Shown: positions 12,486 through 23,048 of the stretch, one piece after another | Position numbering within the stretch: the first letter of the stretch is position 1 | Layout of the letters: every line of letters starts with the position of its first letter | Source: Tatumella ptyseos ATCC 33301 | GTDB lineage: Bacteria > Pseudomonadota > Gammaproteobacteria > Enterobacterales > Enterobacteriaceae | Length of the DNA: 64,000 nucleotides | Assembly (NCBI RefSeq): GCF_000735525.1 | Contig: NZ_JMPR01000008.1 | Span: 1 to 64,000 of the forward strand | Reading direction: 5' to 3' | Notes under the pieces: model-generated | Seen by the model: the letters and a program-made list of their open reading frames with translations, nothing else | The model's database searches: none | What the model was told of the DNA's origin: nothing | Program-made: the position numbers and the translations under genes

Positions 12486-13094
12486 CTAAAGCCAGATCAG
12501 AATGACACAGGATGCGGTGAGCAGCCCCATAAAGATATTAAAGATTTTCCATGCCTGCGGGCTTTTAAGCCAGCGGCCAATCATCGTCCCAAAGCCCAGC
12601 CAAATGATACCGGCCACAAGGTTGACCAGAAACATCGCGAAACTGATGGCAAGTACAGACGAACGATATTCTGCTCCGGCAAGGCTGAAACTGGCAACTG
12701 CGCCTAATGACATCAACCAGGCTTTAGGGTTGATCAACTGCAGCAGACCTCCCTGCCAGAATGGCATGGCTTTCCCTCTGTCCGGAGAAAGGTCTACCTC
12801 AAGCACTTCATAAGGGGCACTGCCGATTTTCCATGACAGCCAGAGTAAATAGAGGCTGCCCGCAATTTTGAGCAATAAGTGAAGCGCCGGATAAATCAGA
12901 ATGAGGCCGCCGATACCAAAAGCGACCAACAGCAGCATGAGTTGCATACCCAGCATGATGCCAAGCATGAGCGGAATACTGCGAAAAAAACCAACGTTGG
13001 CGCCGGATGCAGTAAGTAACATATTATTAGGGCCAGGTGTGATCGCGGCAACCCATAGGAAGCCAAGTAGTGAAAGAAATAACCCCATTTCCAT
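12486..13094 (-). CDS. LysE/RhtB family amino-acid exporter
   Basis: Inner-membrane efflux protein of 202 residues with about six membrane helices. The N-terminal segment WVAAITPGPNNMLLTASGAN is diagnostic for the LysE/RhtB superfamily, which exports amino acids such as lysine, threonine, homoserine or cysteine. The substrate here cannot be told; it resembles the EamB/YahN branch more than LysE itself. The ATG at 13092-13094 follows AGGAAAGG; a GTG three codons earlier is less well placed. In E. coli yheS and yheT are adjacent, so this gene sits as an insertion between them. Confidence 0.85.
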   Translation of the reverse strand: MEMGLFLSLLGFLWVAAITPGPNNMLLTASGANVGFFRSIPLMLGIMLGMQLMLLLVAFGIGGLILIYPALHLLLKIAGSLYLLWLSWKIGSAPYEVLEVDLSPDRGKAMPFWQGGLLQLINPKAWLMSLGAVASFSLAGAEYRSSVLAISFAMFLVNLVAGIIWLGFGTMIGRWLKSPQAWKIFNIFMGLLTASCVILIWL

Positions 13095-13151
13095 GCGTGG
13101 CACCTTTCCTGTCTTAGGATGAAATTAAACCGTTTAAATATACAGTGAGTT

Positions 13152-14174
13152 ATGGATCAGACAAGTCCCGACAACATGAATAATTGTCGTATCACAGATG
13201 AGCATTTCACACCGATTGCTCAACTGAAAAACCCTCACCTTCAGACGCTCCTGCCCAGGATCCTGAGACGTATTGTCCGGATCAAGCCCTGCTGGCAGAG
13301 ACTGGAATTACCTGATGGTGATTTTGTCGATCTTGCCTGGAGCGAAGACCCGGAACACGCACGCCACAAGCCCCGAGCCGTGATTTTTCACGGCCTGGAA
13401 GGCAGTATTAACAGCCCTTATGCCCATGGCCTGCTTTCTGCGATTAAAAAGCAGGGATGGCTGGGTGTTGTGATGCATTTTCGCGGCTGCGGCAAAGCAC
13501 CTAATCGCATGACGCAAAGCTATCACTCCGGTGAAATCGGCGATGCCAGCTACTTTTTGCAGTGGTTGCAGGAAACCTACGGAAAAGTGCCCACTGCAGC
13601 GATTGGGTTCTCCCTCGGGGGTAATATGCTGGCTTGTCTGATGGGTTCTCAGGGAAGTGACTGTCTGCTGGATGCGGGAGTCATCGTCTCTGCCCCGCTG
13701 ATGCTTGAGCCCTGCAGTTCTAAACTGGAACAGGGCTTCTCACGCTTTTATCAGTTTTACCTGTTATCACAGCTGAAGAAGAGTGCCCGCCGGAAAATGA
13801 AAGCTTACCCGGAATTACTGTCGGTTTCTCCTGAGCGATTGAAGCAGATCCACCGGTTACGAGACTTTGATGACGAAGTTACCTCGAAAATACACGGTTT
13901 TGCCGACGCGACCGACTACTACCGGCGGGCCAGCGGTATGCCGATGCTTTCAGGTGTTGAAAAACCGCTGCTGATTATCCATGCTCAGGATGATCCCTTT
14001 ATGGTACCGGACGTTATCCCGAACCCGGAGCATCTTTCGCCCAGCATTACCTATCAGCTCAGCCAATATGGCGGGCATGTCGGTTTTGTCAGCGGAACAT
14101 TAACCCGTCCGGTCATGTGGCTGGAGAAACGGATCCCCCAATGGCTTTCAACCTGGCTGGATAAAAAAGCATGA
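13152..14174 (+). CDS. yheT: YheT family alpha/beta hydrolase
   Basis: Predicted esterase-like hydrolase, 340 residues, substrate unknown. The nucleophile elbow GFSLGGNM holds the serine. [15 protein letters not shown] forms the oxyanion region and the late GGHVGFVSG carries the likely catalytic histidine; an aspartate in HAQDDPFM completes the triad. Its last four bases overlap yheU (ATGA), so the two are coupled. Confidence 0.93.
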   Translation: MDQTSPDNMNNCRITDEHFTPIAQLKNPHLQTLLPRILRRIVRIKPCWQRLELPDGDFVDLAWSEDPEHARHKPRAVIFHGLEGSINSPYAHGLLSAIKKQGWLGVVMHFRGCGKAPNRMTQSYHSGEIGDASYFLQWLQETYGKVPTAAIGFSLGGNMLACLMGSQGSDCLLDAGVIVSAPLMLEPCSSKLEQGFSRFYQFYLLSQLKKSARRKMKAYPELLSVSPERLKQIHRLRDFDDEVTSKIHGFADATDYYRRASGMPMLSGVEKPLLIIHAQDDPFMVPDVIPNPEHLSPSITYQLSQYGGHVGFVSGTLTRPVMWLEKRIPQWLSTWLDKKA

Positions 14175-14395
14175 TTATTCCCTGGCAACAACTCAATCCT
14201 GAGACGCTGAATAACCTGATCGAATCGTTTGTCCTCCGTGAAGGTACCGATTACGGTGAAGAAGAACGAACGCTGGAGGAAAAAACACAGGATATTCATC
14301 GTCAGCTTACGGCCGGTGAAATCGTGGTGGTCTGGTCTGAACTGAACGAATCAGTGTCGTTAATGCAGGCCAGTACCTTCAGACAGAACAGATAA
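14171..14395 (+). CDS. yheU: YheU family protein
   Basis: Small protein of 74 residues with the typical start [20 protein letters not shown] and the core [14 protein letters not shown]. The family has no established function. It overlaps the yheT stop by four bases, suggesting a yheT-yheU transcription unit, and is followed 83 bp later by prkB. Confidence 0.93.
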   Translation: MIIPWQQLNPETLNNLIESFVLREGTDYGEEERTLEEKTQDIHRQLTAGEIVVVWSELNESVSLMQASTFRQNR

Positions 14396-14478
14396 ATTCT
14401 GCTCACCTGAGTGATGACAGGTCCCGGCAGACATGCTAACAATGCAGTCAGCCGAACGAATTCAGGGAGCACAGCCTA

Positions 14479-15348
14479 ATGTCCGCCAGACATCCAATCA
14501 TTGCCGTCACAGGCTCTAGCGGGGCCGGAACCACCACCACCAGTCTGGCATTCAGAAAAATCTTCCAGCAGCTGAATATCCGGGCCGCCGAAATTGAGGG
14601 GGATAGCTTTCACCGTTATAGTCGCCCGGAAATGGATGTTGCCATACGCAAAGCCAGAGATTCCGGCCGGCATATCAGCTACTTTGGCCCTGAAGCCAAC
14701 GATTTCGCAATGCTGGAACAGACCTTTGTTGAGTACGGAACTCAGGGAACCGGCCGCTCCCGCAAGTATCTCCATACTTATGATGAAGCTGTGCCCTGGA
14801 AGCAGGTACCGGGCACGTTTACGCCCTGGCAACCTCTGCCTGATGATACCGATGTTTTATTTTACGAAGGGTTACATGGCGGAATTGTCACGGATCAGTA
14901 CAACGTCGCAGATAAAGTGGATCTGATGGTCGGTGTCGTCCCGATTGTCAACCTGGAGTGGATTCAAAAACTGGTCCGGGATACCCGCGAACGTAGCCAT
15001 TCCCGGGAAGCGGTGATGGACTCAGTGGTTCGCTCCATGGATGATTATGTTAACTACATAACACCGCAATTCTCCCGTACCCATATCAATTTTCAGCGGG
15101 TTCCGACCGTCGATACCTCTAACCCATTTGCTGCCAAAACCATCCCTTCATTAGATGAAAGTTTTGTGGTAATTCATTTCCGGGGACTGGAAGCCATTAA
15201 CTTCCCCTACCTGCTGGCGATGATTCAGGGGTCTTTTATTTCGCACATTAATACACTGGTCGTGCCGGGCGGAAAAATGGGGCTGGCAATGGAGTTAATC
15301 ATGACACCACTGGTGAAGCGGTTAATGGAAGAAAAGCAGTTTCAGTAG
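14479..15348 (+). CDS. prkB: Phosphoribulokinase-like protein
   Basis: P-loop kinase of the phosphoribulokinase/uridine kinase superfamily, 289 residues. The P-loop is GSSGAGTTTT at residues 12-21, and DVLFYEGLHGG is a second family motif. Enterobacteria have no Calvin cycle, so ribulose-5-phosphate is not a proven substrate; the E. coli homologue has no settled function. It precedes the divergent yhfA-crp region as in E. coli. Confidence 0.93.
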   Translation: MSARHPIIAVTGSSGAGTTTTSLAFRKIFQQLNIRAAEIEGDSFHRYSRPEMDVAIRKARDSGRHISYFGPEANDFAMLEQTFVEYGTQGTGRSRKYLHTYDEAVPWKQVPGTFTPWQPLPDDTDVLFYEGLHGGIVTDQYNVADKVDLMVGVVPIVNLEWIQKLVRDTRERSHSREAVMDSVVRSMDDYVNYITPQFSRTHINFQRVPTVDTSNPFAAKTIPSLDESFVVIHFRGLEAINFPYLLAMIQGSFISHINTLVVPGGKMGLAMELIMTPLVKRLMEEKQFQ

Positions 15349-15352
15349 ACCG

Positions 15353-15379
15353 TATTGAGTGCCATGATGGCACTCAATA
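15353..15379. terminator. Hairpin between prkB and yhfA
   Basis: Perfect 12-base arms (TATTGAGTGCCA and TGGCACTCAATA) with a 3-base loop lie between the convergent prkB and yhfA stops. No long T-run follows, but position and strength suggest a shared terminator. Confidence 0.7.
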
Positions 15380-15384
15380 GGCTT

Positions 15385-15789
15385 TCAAAGGCTTATCACC
15401 TCAAAGCTATGCGTAATTTCCACACCTTTCCCCAGCATCAGTGCCACTGAGCAATACTTATCAGCAGACAATGTGACAGCTCGTTCAACCACAGCATCCG
15501 TCAGATTGCGCCCCGTGACGACAAAATGCAGATTAATATGCGTAAACAAACGAGGTACCTCTTCCCGGCGCTCAGAGGTCAGTTTAACTTCACAGTCCAC
15601 CACATCCTGACGCCCCTTTTGCAGGATTGAAACCACATCGATGGCGCTGCAACTTCCGGTGGCCATCAGCACCATTTCCATCGGGCTTGGCGCTTTATCG
15701 CCCGAGTTTCCATCCATTAATACCTGATGTCCGGAAGCCGATTCTCCGATAAAGCTGAGTCCCTCAACCCATTTTACGCGTGCCTGCAT
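15385..15789 (-). CDS. yhfA: OsmC family protein YhfA
   Basis: OsmC/Ohr-fold protein of 134 residues. The motif MATGSCSAIDVVSIL near residue 45 holds one redox cysteine, and a second lies near residue 113 in SADKYCSVALMLGKG. OsmC proteins are thiol peroxidases, but the substrate of YhfA is not known. It is divergent from crp with 301 bp between them, the arrangement seen in E. coli. Confidence 0.93.
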   Translation of the reverse strand: MQARVKWVEGLSFIGESASGHQVLMDGNSGDKAPSPMEMVLMATGSCSAIDVVSILQKGRQDVVDCEVKLTSERREEVPRLFTHINLHFVVTGRNLTDAVVERAVTLSADKYCSVALMLGKGVEITHSFEVISL

Positions 15790-16090
15790 TATGCTTACTC
15801 TCTGCTCTGAAAAAACAGGTTTCAGATTACTCCTTCAAAGGATAAACAGCAATCTGCTGGCATTCGTTACAGTCTGAACATACAACAGGAGACAGTTGCG
15901 CCAGTGTGTGCTACAAACAAAGAGTGAGACATTTTTTTATCAGATTACAATTATGGTGAAACGGTAGAAAGCTCCGGAACAAAATCTGCTTTTCTGCGGT
16001 AATTGCCAATAAAAATACCCTATGACTTCCTTGCCTGGCAGGAGCTTATCCCTGTATTTCCGGCACGATTACAACAGAGGATAAAAGAGA
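15790..16090. other. Divergent yhfA-crp intergenic region
   Basis: This 301-bp region must hold the promoters of yhfA and crp and a long crp leader. I see AT-rich stretches (for example TACAAT at 15946-15951 on the plus strand) but no hexamer pair good enough to call, and no clear CRP half-site pair. The segment AACAGAGGATAAAAGAGA before the crp ATG supplies the ribosome binding site. Confidence 0.4.
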
Positions 16091-16723
16091 ATGGTTCTCG
16101 GTAAACCACAAACAGACCCTACACTCGAATGGTTCCTGTCCCATTGTCATATTCATAAGTATCCTTCCAAAAGTACCCTTATCCACCAGGGTGAGAAAGC
16201 AGAAACCCTGTACTATATTGTGAAAGGCTCCGTGGCTGTTTTAATTAAAGATGAAGAAGGAAAAGAGATGATCCTTTCTTATCTTAACCAGGGAGATTTC
16301 ATCGGTGAACTGGGACTTTTTGAAGAAGATCAGGAACGCAGCGCCTGGGTACGTGCCAAAGTGGCATGTGAGGTTGCTGAAATCTCTTATAAAAAATTCC
16401 GACAACTCATTCAGGTGAACCCCGAAATTCTGATGCGTTTATCTTCACAGATGGCGCGCCGGTTACAGGTAACGTCCGAAAAAGTCGGTAATCTGGCATT
16501 CCTTGATGTCACAGGCCGTATTGCCCAGACATTGCTGAATTTAGCACGTCAGCCTGATGCTATGACCCATCCGGACGGGATGCAGATTAAAATTACCCGC
16601 CAGGAAATAGGACAAATTGTCGGCTGTTCACGGGAGACCGTCGGACGAATTCTTAAAATGCTGGAAGATCAGAATCTGATTTCTGCTCACGGCAAGACGA
16701 TCGTCGTCTACGGGACCCGTTAA
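16091..16723 (+). CDS. crp: cAMP receptor protein (CRP)
   Basis: Global cAMP-dependent regulator, 210 residues, with only a handful of conservative differences from E. coli. The cAMP pocket [15 protein letters not shown] and the recognition helix [12 protein letters not shown] (R180, E181, R185) are intact, as is the AR1 loop MTHPDGMQ. It should therefore bind the usual TGTGA-N6-TCACA site. Probable targets inside this window are glpE/glpD, gntKU and ppiA/tsgA. A strong hairpin follows the gene. Confidence 0.99.
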   Translation: MVLGKPQTDPTLEWFLSHCHIHKYPSKSTLIHQGEKAETLYYIVKGSVAVLIKDEEGKEMILSYLNQGDFIGELGLFEEDQERSAWVRAKVACEVAEISYKKFRQLIQVNPEILMRLSSQMARRLQVTSEKVGNLAFLDVTGRIAQTLLNLARQPDAMTHPDGMQIKITRQEIGQIVGCSRETVGRILKMLEDQNLISAHGKTIVVYGTR

Positions 16724-16733
16724 CTTCCCATCC

Positions 16734-16758
16734 ACACGGTAGCCTGCCGCTACCGTGT
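16734..16758 (+). terminator. crp terminator
   Basis: Ten-base arms (ACACGGTAGC and GCTACCGTGT, loop of 5) start 10 bases past the crp stop and are followed by the T-rich tail TCTGTTTTACTTTTT. A GTG inside the 3' arm could extend yhfK but is not needed. Confidence 0.85.
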
Positions 16759-16790
16759 TCTGTTTTACTTTTTATCAGCGATTGTATTCG

Positions 16791-18878
16791 ATGTGGCGCC
16801 GACTGATTTATCACCCCGAAGTTAACTATGCATTGCGCCAGACACTGGTCGTTTTCCTGCCTGTTCTGATTGGCGGGCTAACAGGCAACCTGCAGAAAGG
16901 TTTGCTGTTTTCCCTTATCCCTGCCTGCTGTAATATCGCCGGACTGGATACCCCACACCGCCGTTTCTTTGAGCGAATCGTCCTCGGAGGAATGCTGTTT
17001 GCCTTCAGCAGTTTCCTGTTGCAGTGGTTATTACTGCGACATGTTCCGCTACCCTTTATCGTTTTTACCCTGCCCTTATTGATTGGCGTGTGCGGAGAGA
17101 TAAGCCCCCTGTATGGCCGGCTGTTACCCGGTGCGCTTATCGCCATGACCTTCACACTCAGCCTGACAGGGCGGATGCCTCTCTGGGGGCCACCGTTACT
17201 GTATGGCGGCGGAACCCTTTGGTACGGGCTTTTTAACTGGTTCTGGTTCAGATTGTCGAAAGATCAGCCCCTGCGCGAAACGCTCAGTCTGCTCTATCGG
17301 GCGCTGGCCAGCTATTGCGAAGATAAATATCACCTGCTGACCACAACAGACCCGACAGACACGGAAAAATCGTTGCCTGCGCTGTTAAACCGGCAGCAAA
17401 AAATCGTCGACCTGATCACTACCGCCTACCAGCAGATCCATATGTTGTCTGCCGACAAAAACAGCCGCGAGAAATATCTGATCCGCACCTTTATCATGGC
17501 TGAAGATTTACAGGAACATATTTCCGTCACGCTGGGTGAAACGGACGATGTGCGCACATTGATCCAAAAAAGTGGTTCTGCCGCGATCATTAAACAAAAC
17601 GCCGATGAAATTTGTACGCAGCTGAGGAGTACCGCAGATAATATTCTTTATCATCAAATTCCCGGACATTTTTCAATGGCAGGATCACTGGCAGACTTGC
17701 AAAATATTGCCCGTGAACACCCGGATAATCCGGTGGGGTCTTTCTTCGGATATCACTTCTCTAAAATTGCAAAAGTACTGCAGTCACGGGCTCCGCTTTA
17801 CCGCCGTGATGTAATGGCTGACAGTAAACGCCGGTTACCTTTCCTGAGTGCATTACGCAGTTATCTGTCATTAAAATCGACGGCATTACGCACAGCCGGT
17901 CGCTTTTCGGTAATGCTTCTGGTGGCCAGTACCCTTGCGCTGTCGCTGAACATGCCCAAGCCTTATTGGGTACTGATGACCATTATTCTGGTCAGCCAGA
18001 ACAGTTATAACGCTACCCGTGTGAGGATACAGCACCGGGCCTTAGGGACGTTTGCCGGGCTGATTATTGCCGCGCTTTCCTTACAGCTCGCCACACCGGA
18101 ACCCGCCATTTTACTGACTATGCTGCTGCTTACCCTGTTCAGCAACCTGTTCTCACGGCAATACTACGGCTGGGCCACTATCGGTACTACCGTGACCGCA
18201 GTGTATAGCCTGCAATTGCTCGCACTGAACGGTGCACACTTTCTGGTACCGCGCCTGCTGGATACCCTGCTCGGTTGCCTGATTTCTTTCGCCGGCATGC
18301 TGTGGTTATGGCCACAATGGCAGAGTGCCTTACTGAGGCAAAATGCTCAGGATGTCCTGTCCACCTATCAGAAAGCGCTGCAAGTCCTTCTCGGGCCGTC
18401 CCCCGGGGCAGAAGAGGCCGAAGCTATCAGGATAAAAGCTAACCAGCAACACAATGCACTGTTCAGCTCCCTGAACCAGGCTATGCAGGAACCGGGCTTT
18501 GATACCGAATACCTTAGCGAAATGCACCTCTGGGTGACACACAGTCAGTTTATTGTCGAGCATATCAATGTGCTGACGACGCTTTCACGTGAGCATACGA
18601 TGCTGACGCCTGATCTGGCGGAAAAGTATTTGCAATCCTGCGAAGTGGCCTTACAGCAATGTCAGCAACGACTCGATTTTCACAGCGAGGAGGATCACAG
18701 CAGGAATGTGATGGATGAAGAGATTAAAATTCCTCTGGGGCCGGTTACTATTGTGGAACGACAACTGAACCAGATATTAAGCCATCTGAAGGTGATGCGG
18801 ACGATTTCCTCCCTGGTCTGGCGTCAGCGCCCTCATCACGGTCAATGGCTGCTCAGCAAAAAAAGCAGCCCTAAGTAA
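16791..18878 (+). CDS. yhfK: FUSC/YccS-like inner membrane protein YhfK
   Basis: Membrane protein of 695 residues from MWRRLIYHPEVNYALRQ, matching the E. coli length of 696. Two blocks of about 5-6 helices each (about residues 15-150 and 385-520) are each followed by a cytoplasmic region, the layout of the FUSC/aromatic-acid exporter superfamily. The transported substrate is unknown. It follows crp after a terminator, so it probably has its own promoter. Confidence 0.92.
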   Translation: MWRRLIYHPEVNYALRQTLVVFLPVLIGGLTGNLQKGLLFSLIPACCNIAGLDTPHRRFFERIVLGGMLFAFSSFLLQWLLLRHVPLPFIVFTLPLLIGVCGEISPLYGRLLPGALIAMTFTLSLTGRMPLWGPPLLYGGGTLWYGLFNWFWFRLSKDQPLRETLSLLYRALASYCEDKYHLLTTTDPTDTEKSLPALLNRQQKIVDLITTAYQQIHMLSADKNSREKYLIRTFIMAEDLQEHISVTLGETDDVRTLIQKSGSAAIIKQNADEICTQLRSTADNILYHQIPGHFSMAGSLADLQNIAREHPDNPVGSFFGYHFSKIAKVLQSRAPLYRRDVMADSKRRLPFLSALRSYLSLKSTALRTAGRFSVMLLVASTLALSLNMPKPYWVLMTIILVSQNSYNATRVRIQHRALGTFAGLIIAALSLQLATPEPAILLTMLLLTLFSNLFSRQYYGWATIGTTVTAVYSLQLLALNGAHFLVPRLLDTLLGCLISFAGMLWLWPQWQSALLRQNAQDVLSTYQKALQVLLGPSPGAEEAEAIRIKANQQHNALFSSLNQAMQEPGFDTEYLSEMHLWVTHSQFIVEHINVLTTLSREHTMLTPDLAEKYLQSCEVALQQCQQRLDFHSEEDHSRNVMDEEIKIPLGPVTIVERQLNQILSHLKVMRTISSLVWRQRPHHGQWLLSKKSSPK

Positions 18879-18880
18879 GC

Positions 18881-18908
18881 CAGGTGACAGCAATACCGCT
18901 GTCACCTG
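18881..18908. terminator. Hairpin between yhfK and argD
   Basis: Perfect 11-base arms (CAGGTGACAGC and GCTGTCACCTG) with a 6-base loop sit 2 bases after the yhfK stop and 13 before the convergent argD stop. It probably terminates one or both genes; T-runs are weak. Confidence 0.7.
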
Positions 18909-18921
18909 ACAGCTTCCCGTC

Positions 18922-20160
<1,239 letters not shown>

Positions 20161-20170
20161 TCACTGACTG

Positions 20171-20209
20171 ATTAAATAATAATCCATAAAATATGCATAA
20201 AAAATCACT
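20171..20209. promoter_or_regulatory. Tandem ARG boxes (ArgR operator) of argD
   Basis: Two 18-bp boxes, 20171-20188 and 20192-20209, are separated by exactly 3 bp. Each matches 16 of 18 positions of WNTGAATWWWWATTCANW by my count. The 3-bp spacing is the known arrangement for ArgR hexamer operators. They lie 32-70 bp upstream of the argD start. Confidence 0.8.
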
Positions 20210-20221
20210 TAAAGACAATCT

Positions 20222-20803
20222 TTAGCCGGCCTGAGTCACAAAATTTTTTAATAATTCCACTCCCTGCTCACTCAGAATACTTTCCGGGTGGAACTGTACC
20301 CCTTCCACAGGCAGTGTTTTATGTCTGATAGCCATAATTTCGTCGGGCTCACCGTTCACCTCAGTCCAGGCCGTGATTTCCAGACATTCCGGCAGTGAGG
20401 CTTGCTCGGCGATCAGTGAGTGATAACGTGTTACCGTCAGTGGATTATTCAACCGACGGAACACGCCGATACCGCGATGGATAATCGCTGATGTTTTACC
20501 ATGTATCGGCTGGCGTGCACGGACTACCTTACCACCAAAGACACTGACTATCGCCTGGTGCCCCAGGCAGACCCCGAGAATAGGAATTTTACCAGCAAAA
20601 TGGCGAATGGCCGCCATAGAAATACCGGACTGATCCGGTGTACATGGTCCGGGAGAAATCACCAGGTGAGTCAGAGGTAATCGGCACATCTCCTCAAGGG
20701 TGATCGCATCATTCCGAACAACGCGGACATCCACTCCGGTCAGGCTGAAATACTGAAATAAATTCCAGGTAAAGGAGTCGTAGTTATCGATGAGGAGCAG
20801 CAT
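20222..20803 (-). CDS. pabA: Aminodeoxychorismate synthase glutaminase subunit
   Basis: Glutamine amidotransferase that supplies ammonia to PabB for 4-amino-4-deoxychorismate in folate synthesis, 193 residues. The catalytic cysteine is in GVCLGHQAI, and the His-Glu pair is in VQFHPESIL. It starts [15 protein letters not shown]. In E. coli fic and yhfG separate it from ppiA; here only 141 bp lie between them. A TrpG identity is less likely given the argD neighbour and no trp genes. Confidence 0.95.
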   Translation of the reverse strand: MLLLIDNYDSFTWNLFQYFSLTGVDVRVVRNDAITLEEMCRLPLTHLVISPGPCTPDQSGISMAAIRHFAGKIPILGVCLGHQAIVSVFGGKVVRARQPIHGKTSAIIHRGIGVFRRLNNPLTVTRYHSLIAEQASLPECLEITAWTEVNGEPDEIMAIRHKTLPVEGVQFHPESILSEQGVELLKNFVTQAG

Positions 20804-20944
20804 GAAAGTAATCTCTGTCTGGCAGTTACCGGGGAGGTAGCGGATCGCATCAATGCAAATGCACCACTCTCTGCTGACTGTGGCAGAGAATGGTATCGGA
20901 GTAAAGTCAGTGCAATAACCCTGTACTCCACTGACCGCATCAGA

Positions 20945-21508
20945 TTATGGTAAGACTTTTGCTGAAGTGATCACAATCGGTTTAGCAGGAACATTTTCGT
21001 AAGGACCACTCGACGTGGTAGCCACCTGCGAAATCTTATCCACCACATCCATGCCTTTGACAACGCGACCAAAGACCGCGTACCCGAAATCACGCTGACC
21101 GTGATTCAGGAATGCATTATCCGCCACATTAATAAAGAACTGACTGGTTGCACTATCTTTATCCGCAGTACGGGCCATGGCAATGGTGCCACGGACGTTC
21201 TGCAAACCATTGTCAGCTTCATTACGGATAGGCGCACCTGCGGTTTTCTGCTGCATATCTGCAGTAAACCCGCCGCCCTGGATCATGAACCCCGGGATCA
21301 CCCGATGGAAAATAGTATTGTTATAAAAGCCGCTGTTGACGTAGCTGACAAAATTCTTAACGCTCACCGGTGCTTTCTGATCATTAAGATCCAGCTCAAT
21401 ATTACCTGCCGTCGTAGTCAGTAATACATGGGTATCGGCCAGTGCCGATACAGAGACAGAAGAGAGAGCTAACAAAGTGAAAGCTGTCGCCAAAGTACGT
21501 TTCAACAT
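20945..21508 (-). CDS. ppiA: Periplasmic cyclophilin PpiA
   Basis: Peptidyl-prolyl isomerase A of the periplasm, 187 residues from [15 protein letters not shown]. The signal peptide ends at SVSALADT. Cyclophilin motifs include [15 protein letters not shown] and [10 protein letters not shown]. The start at 21506-21508 follows the SD-like GGGAG; an upstream in-frame ATG would spoil the signal peptide. A CRP-like site lies in the shared promoter region with tsgA, in line with known CRP control of ppiA in E. coli. Confidence 0.96.
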   Translation of the reverse strand: MLKRTLATAFTLLALSSVSVSALADTHVLLTTTAGNIELDLNDQKAPVSVKNFVSYVNSGFYNNTIFHRVIPGFMIQGGGFTADMQQKTAGAPIRNEADNGLQNVRGTIAMARTADKDSATSQFFINVADNAFLNHGQRDFGYAVFGRVVKGMDVVDKISQVATTSSGPYENVPAKPIVITSAKVLP

Positions 21509-21640
21509 AAAAACTCCCTGATTAGATAGATAGTGCAAAAAATCCGACTAATTGTAGTGATATAAACAGGTAAGAACCAGACGTTTACCGGGTGATGGCA
21601 CGGTTAACCACAGGAAAAGATCACTCTGCCGGGACAAACA

Positions 21641-21656
21641 TTTGAAGAACATCACA
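21641..21656. promoter_or_regulatory. CRP-like site between ppiA and tsgA
   Basis: TTTGA-N6-TCACA matches 9 of the 10 core CRP bases. It lies in the 259-bp divergent region, 133 bp from the ppiA start and 112 bp from the tsgA start. Confidence 0.6.
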
Positions 21657-21767
21657 CATTTAATGCAATAAAGGTATGATTTTGCATTGATTATTTTTGC
21701 AGATCACGGTTCACTCTTTACCTGTGCCGTTATAACCAGTATTTCTCTTCTTATTAGGGTGTCGACA

Positions 21768-22949
21768 ATGACAAAGACCAACAGAATTGGCCTGACCTGG
21801 ATTAGTTTTTTTTCTTATGCACTAACGGGTGCATTAGTTATCGTGACAGGGATGGTCATGGATAATATTGCCCGGTACTTTAATGTGCCGGTGTCCAGTA
21901 TGAGTAATACGTTCACTTTTCTTAATGCGGGGATCCTGGCCGCTATTTTCCTGAATGCCTGGCTGATGGAAATTATCCCTCTGAAACGCCAGCTGATTTT
22001 TGGCTTTATCCTGATGTTGCTGGCAATTGCGGGGCTGATTACCGGGCACAGTATTGCAATATTCTCCGTCTGTATGTTTGTCCTGGGTGTGGTTAGCGGT
22101 ATTACCATGTCGATTGGTACTTTCCTGATCACCCATCTTTATGAAGGCCGTCAGCGCGGTTCGCGCCTGCTGTTCACTGACTCCTTCTTCAGCATGGCCG
22201 GAACTCTGTTCCCTATCATCGCGGGTATTCTTCTGGCCCGTCACCTGCCCTGGTACTGGGTATATTGCTGTATCGGACTCATCTACGTGGTTATCTTTGT
22301 ACTCACACTGATGATGGAATTCCCGGTACTGACCAAAAACAGCGACAAAGAACAGACCGGAAAAGAAAAATGGGGAAGCGGAGTATTCCTGCTGGCACTG
22401 GCTGCCCTATGCTACATTCTGGGACAACTGGGCTTTATTTCCTGGGTACCGGAATATGCGACTAAAAACCTGGGTATGCAGATTTCTGATGCCGGCCAAC
22501 TGGTAGGTAATTTCTGGACGGCTTATATGGTAGGAATGTGGGTGTTCAGTGTCGTACTGCGCTTCTTTGACCTGCAGAAAATTCTGGTGGTGCTCACCGC
22601 TCTGGCAACACTGCTGATGTACTGGTTTACTCATGACCAGGCAATCCCGATGCTCCACCTGATTATTATGGCATTAGGTTTCTTCTCAAGTGCCATTTAT
22701 ACCACCATTATTACTTTGGGTTCACAGCAAACCAAAGTGTCATCACCGAAGCTGGTTAACTTTATCCTGACCTGCGGCACTATCGGTACAATGCTGACCT
22801 TTGTTGTAACCAGTCCTATCGTAGAACACAGCGGGCCACATGCTGCGCTGCTGACTGCAAATGGTCTGTATGCGGTCGTGTTTATCCTTTGTATCGGCCT
22901 GGGATTTGTGACCAGACACCGGCTGCATAGCACATCTGCATCCCGCTAA
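21768..22949 (+). CDS. tsgA: MFS transporter TsgA
   Basis: Major facilitator superfamily protein, 393 residues with about 12 helices, the same length as E. coli TsgA. The start [15 protein letters not shown] at 21768 fits the family; the 27 extra codons upstream do not. In Salmonella tsgA was linked to tellurite/selenite resistance, but the transported compound is unknown. In E. coli nirBDC-cysG and further genes follow it; here trpS follows directly. Confidence 0.94.
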   Translation: MTKTNRIGLTWISFFSYALTGALVIVTGMVMDNIARYFNVPVSSMSNTFTFLNAGILAAIFLNAWLMEIIPLKRQLIFGFILMLLAIAGLITGHSIAIFSVCMFVLGVVSGITMSIGTFLITHLYEGRQRGSRLLFTDSFFSMAGTLFPIIAGILLARHLPWYWVYCCIGLIYVVIFVLTLMMEFPVLTKNSDKEQTGKEKWGSGVFLLALAALCYILGQLGFISWVPEYATKNLGMQISDAGQLVGNFWTAYMVGMWVFSVVLRFFDLQKILVVLTALATLLMYWFTHDQAIPMLHLIIMALGFFSSAIYTTIITLGSQQTKVSSPKLVNFILTCGTIGTMLTFVVTSPIVEHSGPHAALLTANGLYAVVFILCIGLGFVTRHRLHSTSASR

Positions 22950-22994
22950 TCATCACTGCGGTTCACTCCGGCGCCGGGATACCGGCGTTATCTG

Positions 22995-23026
22995 ACTAAA
23001 AAGCCACCTGACGGTGGCTTTTTAGT
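22995..23026. terminator. Bidirectional terminator between tsgA and trpS
   Basis: Perfect 14-base arms (ACTAAAAAGCCACC and GGTGGCTTTTTAGT) around TGAC form a textbook terminator with A-run and T-run on each side. It serves convergent tsgA and trpS. Confidence 0.92.
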
Positions 23027-23048
23027 CTTTTATGACTGCGGGTATACT

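Noticed and set aside
20804-20944. Possible fic or yhfG remnant between pabA and ppiA
   Set aside because: No frame in these 141 bases resembles Fic or YhfG; the genes seem cleanly absent.
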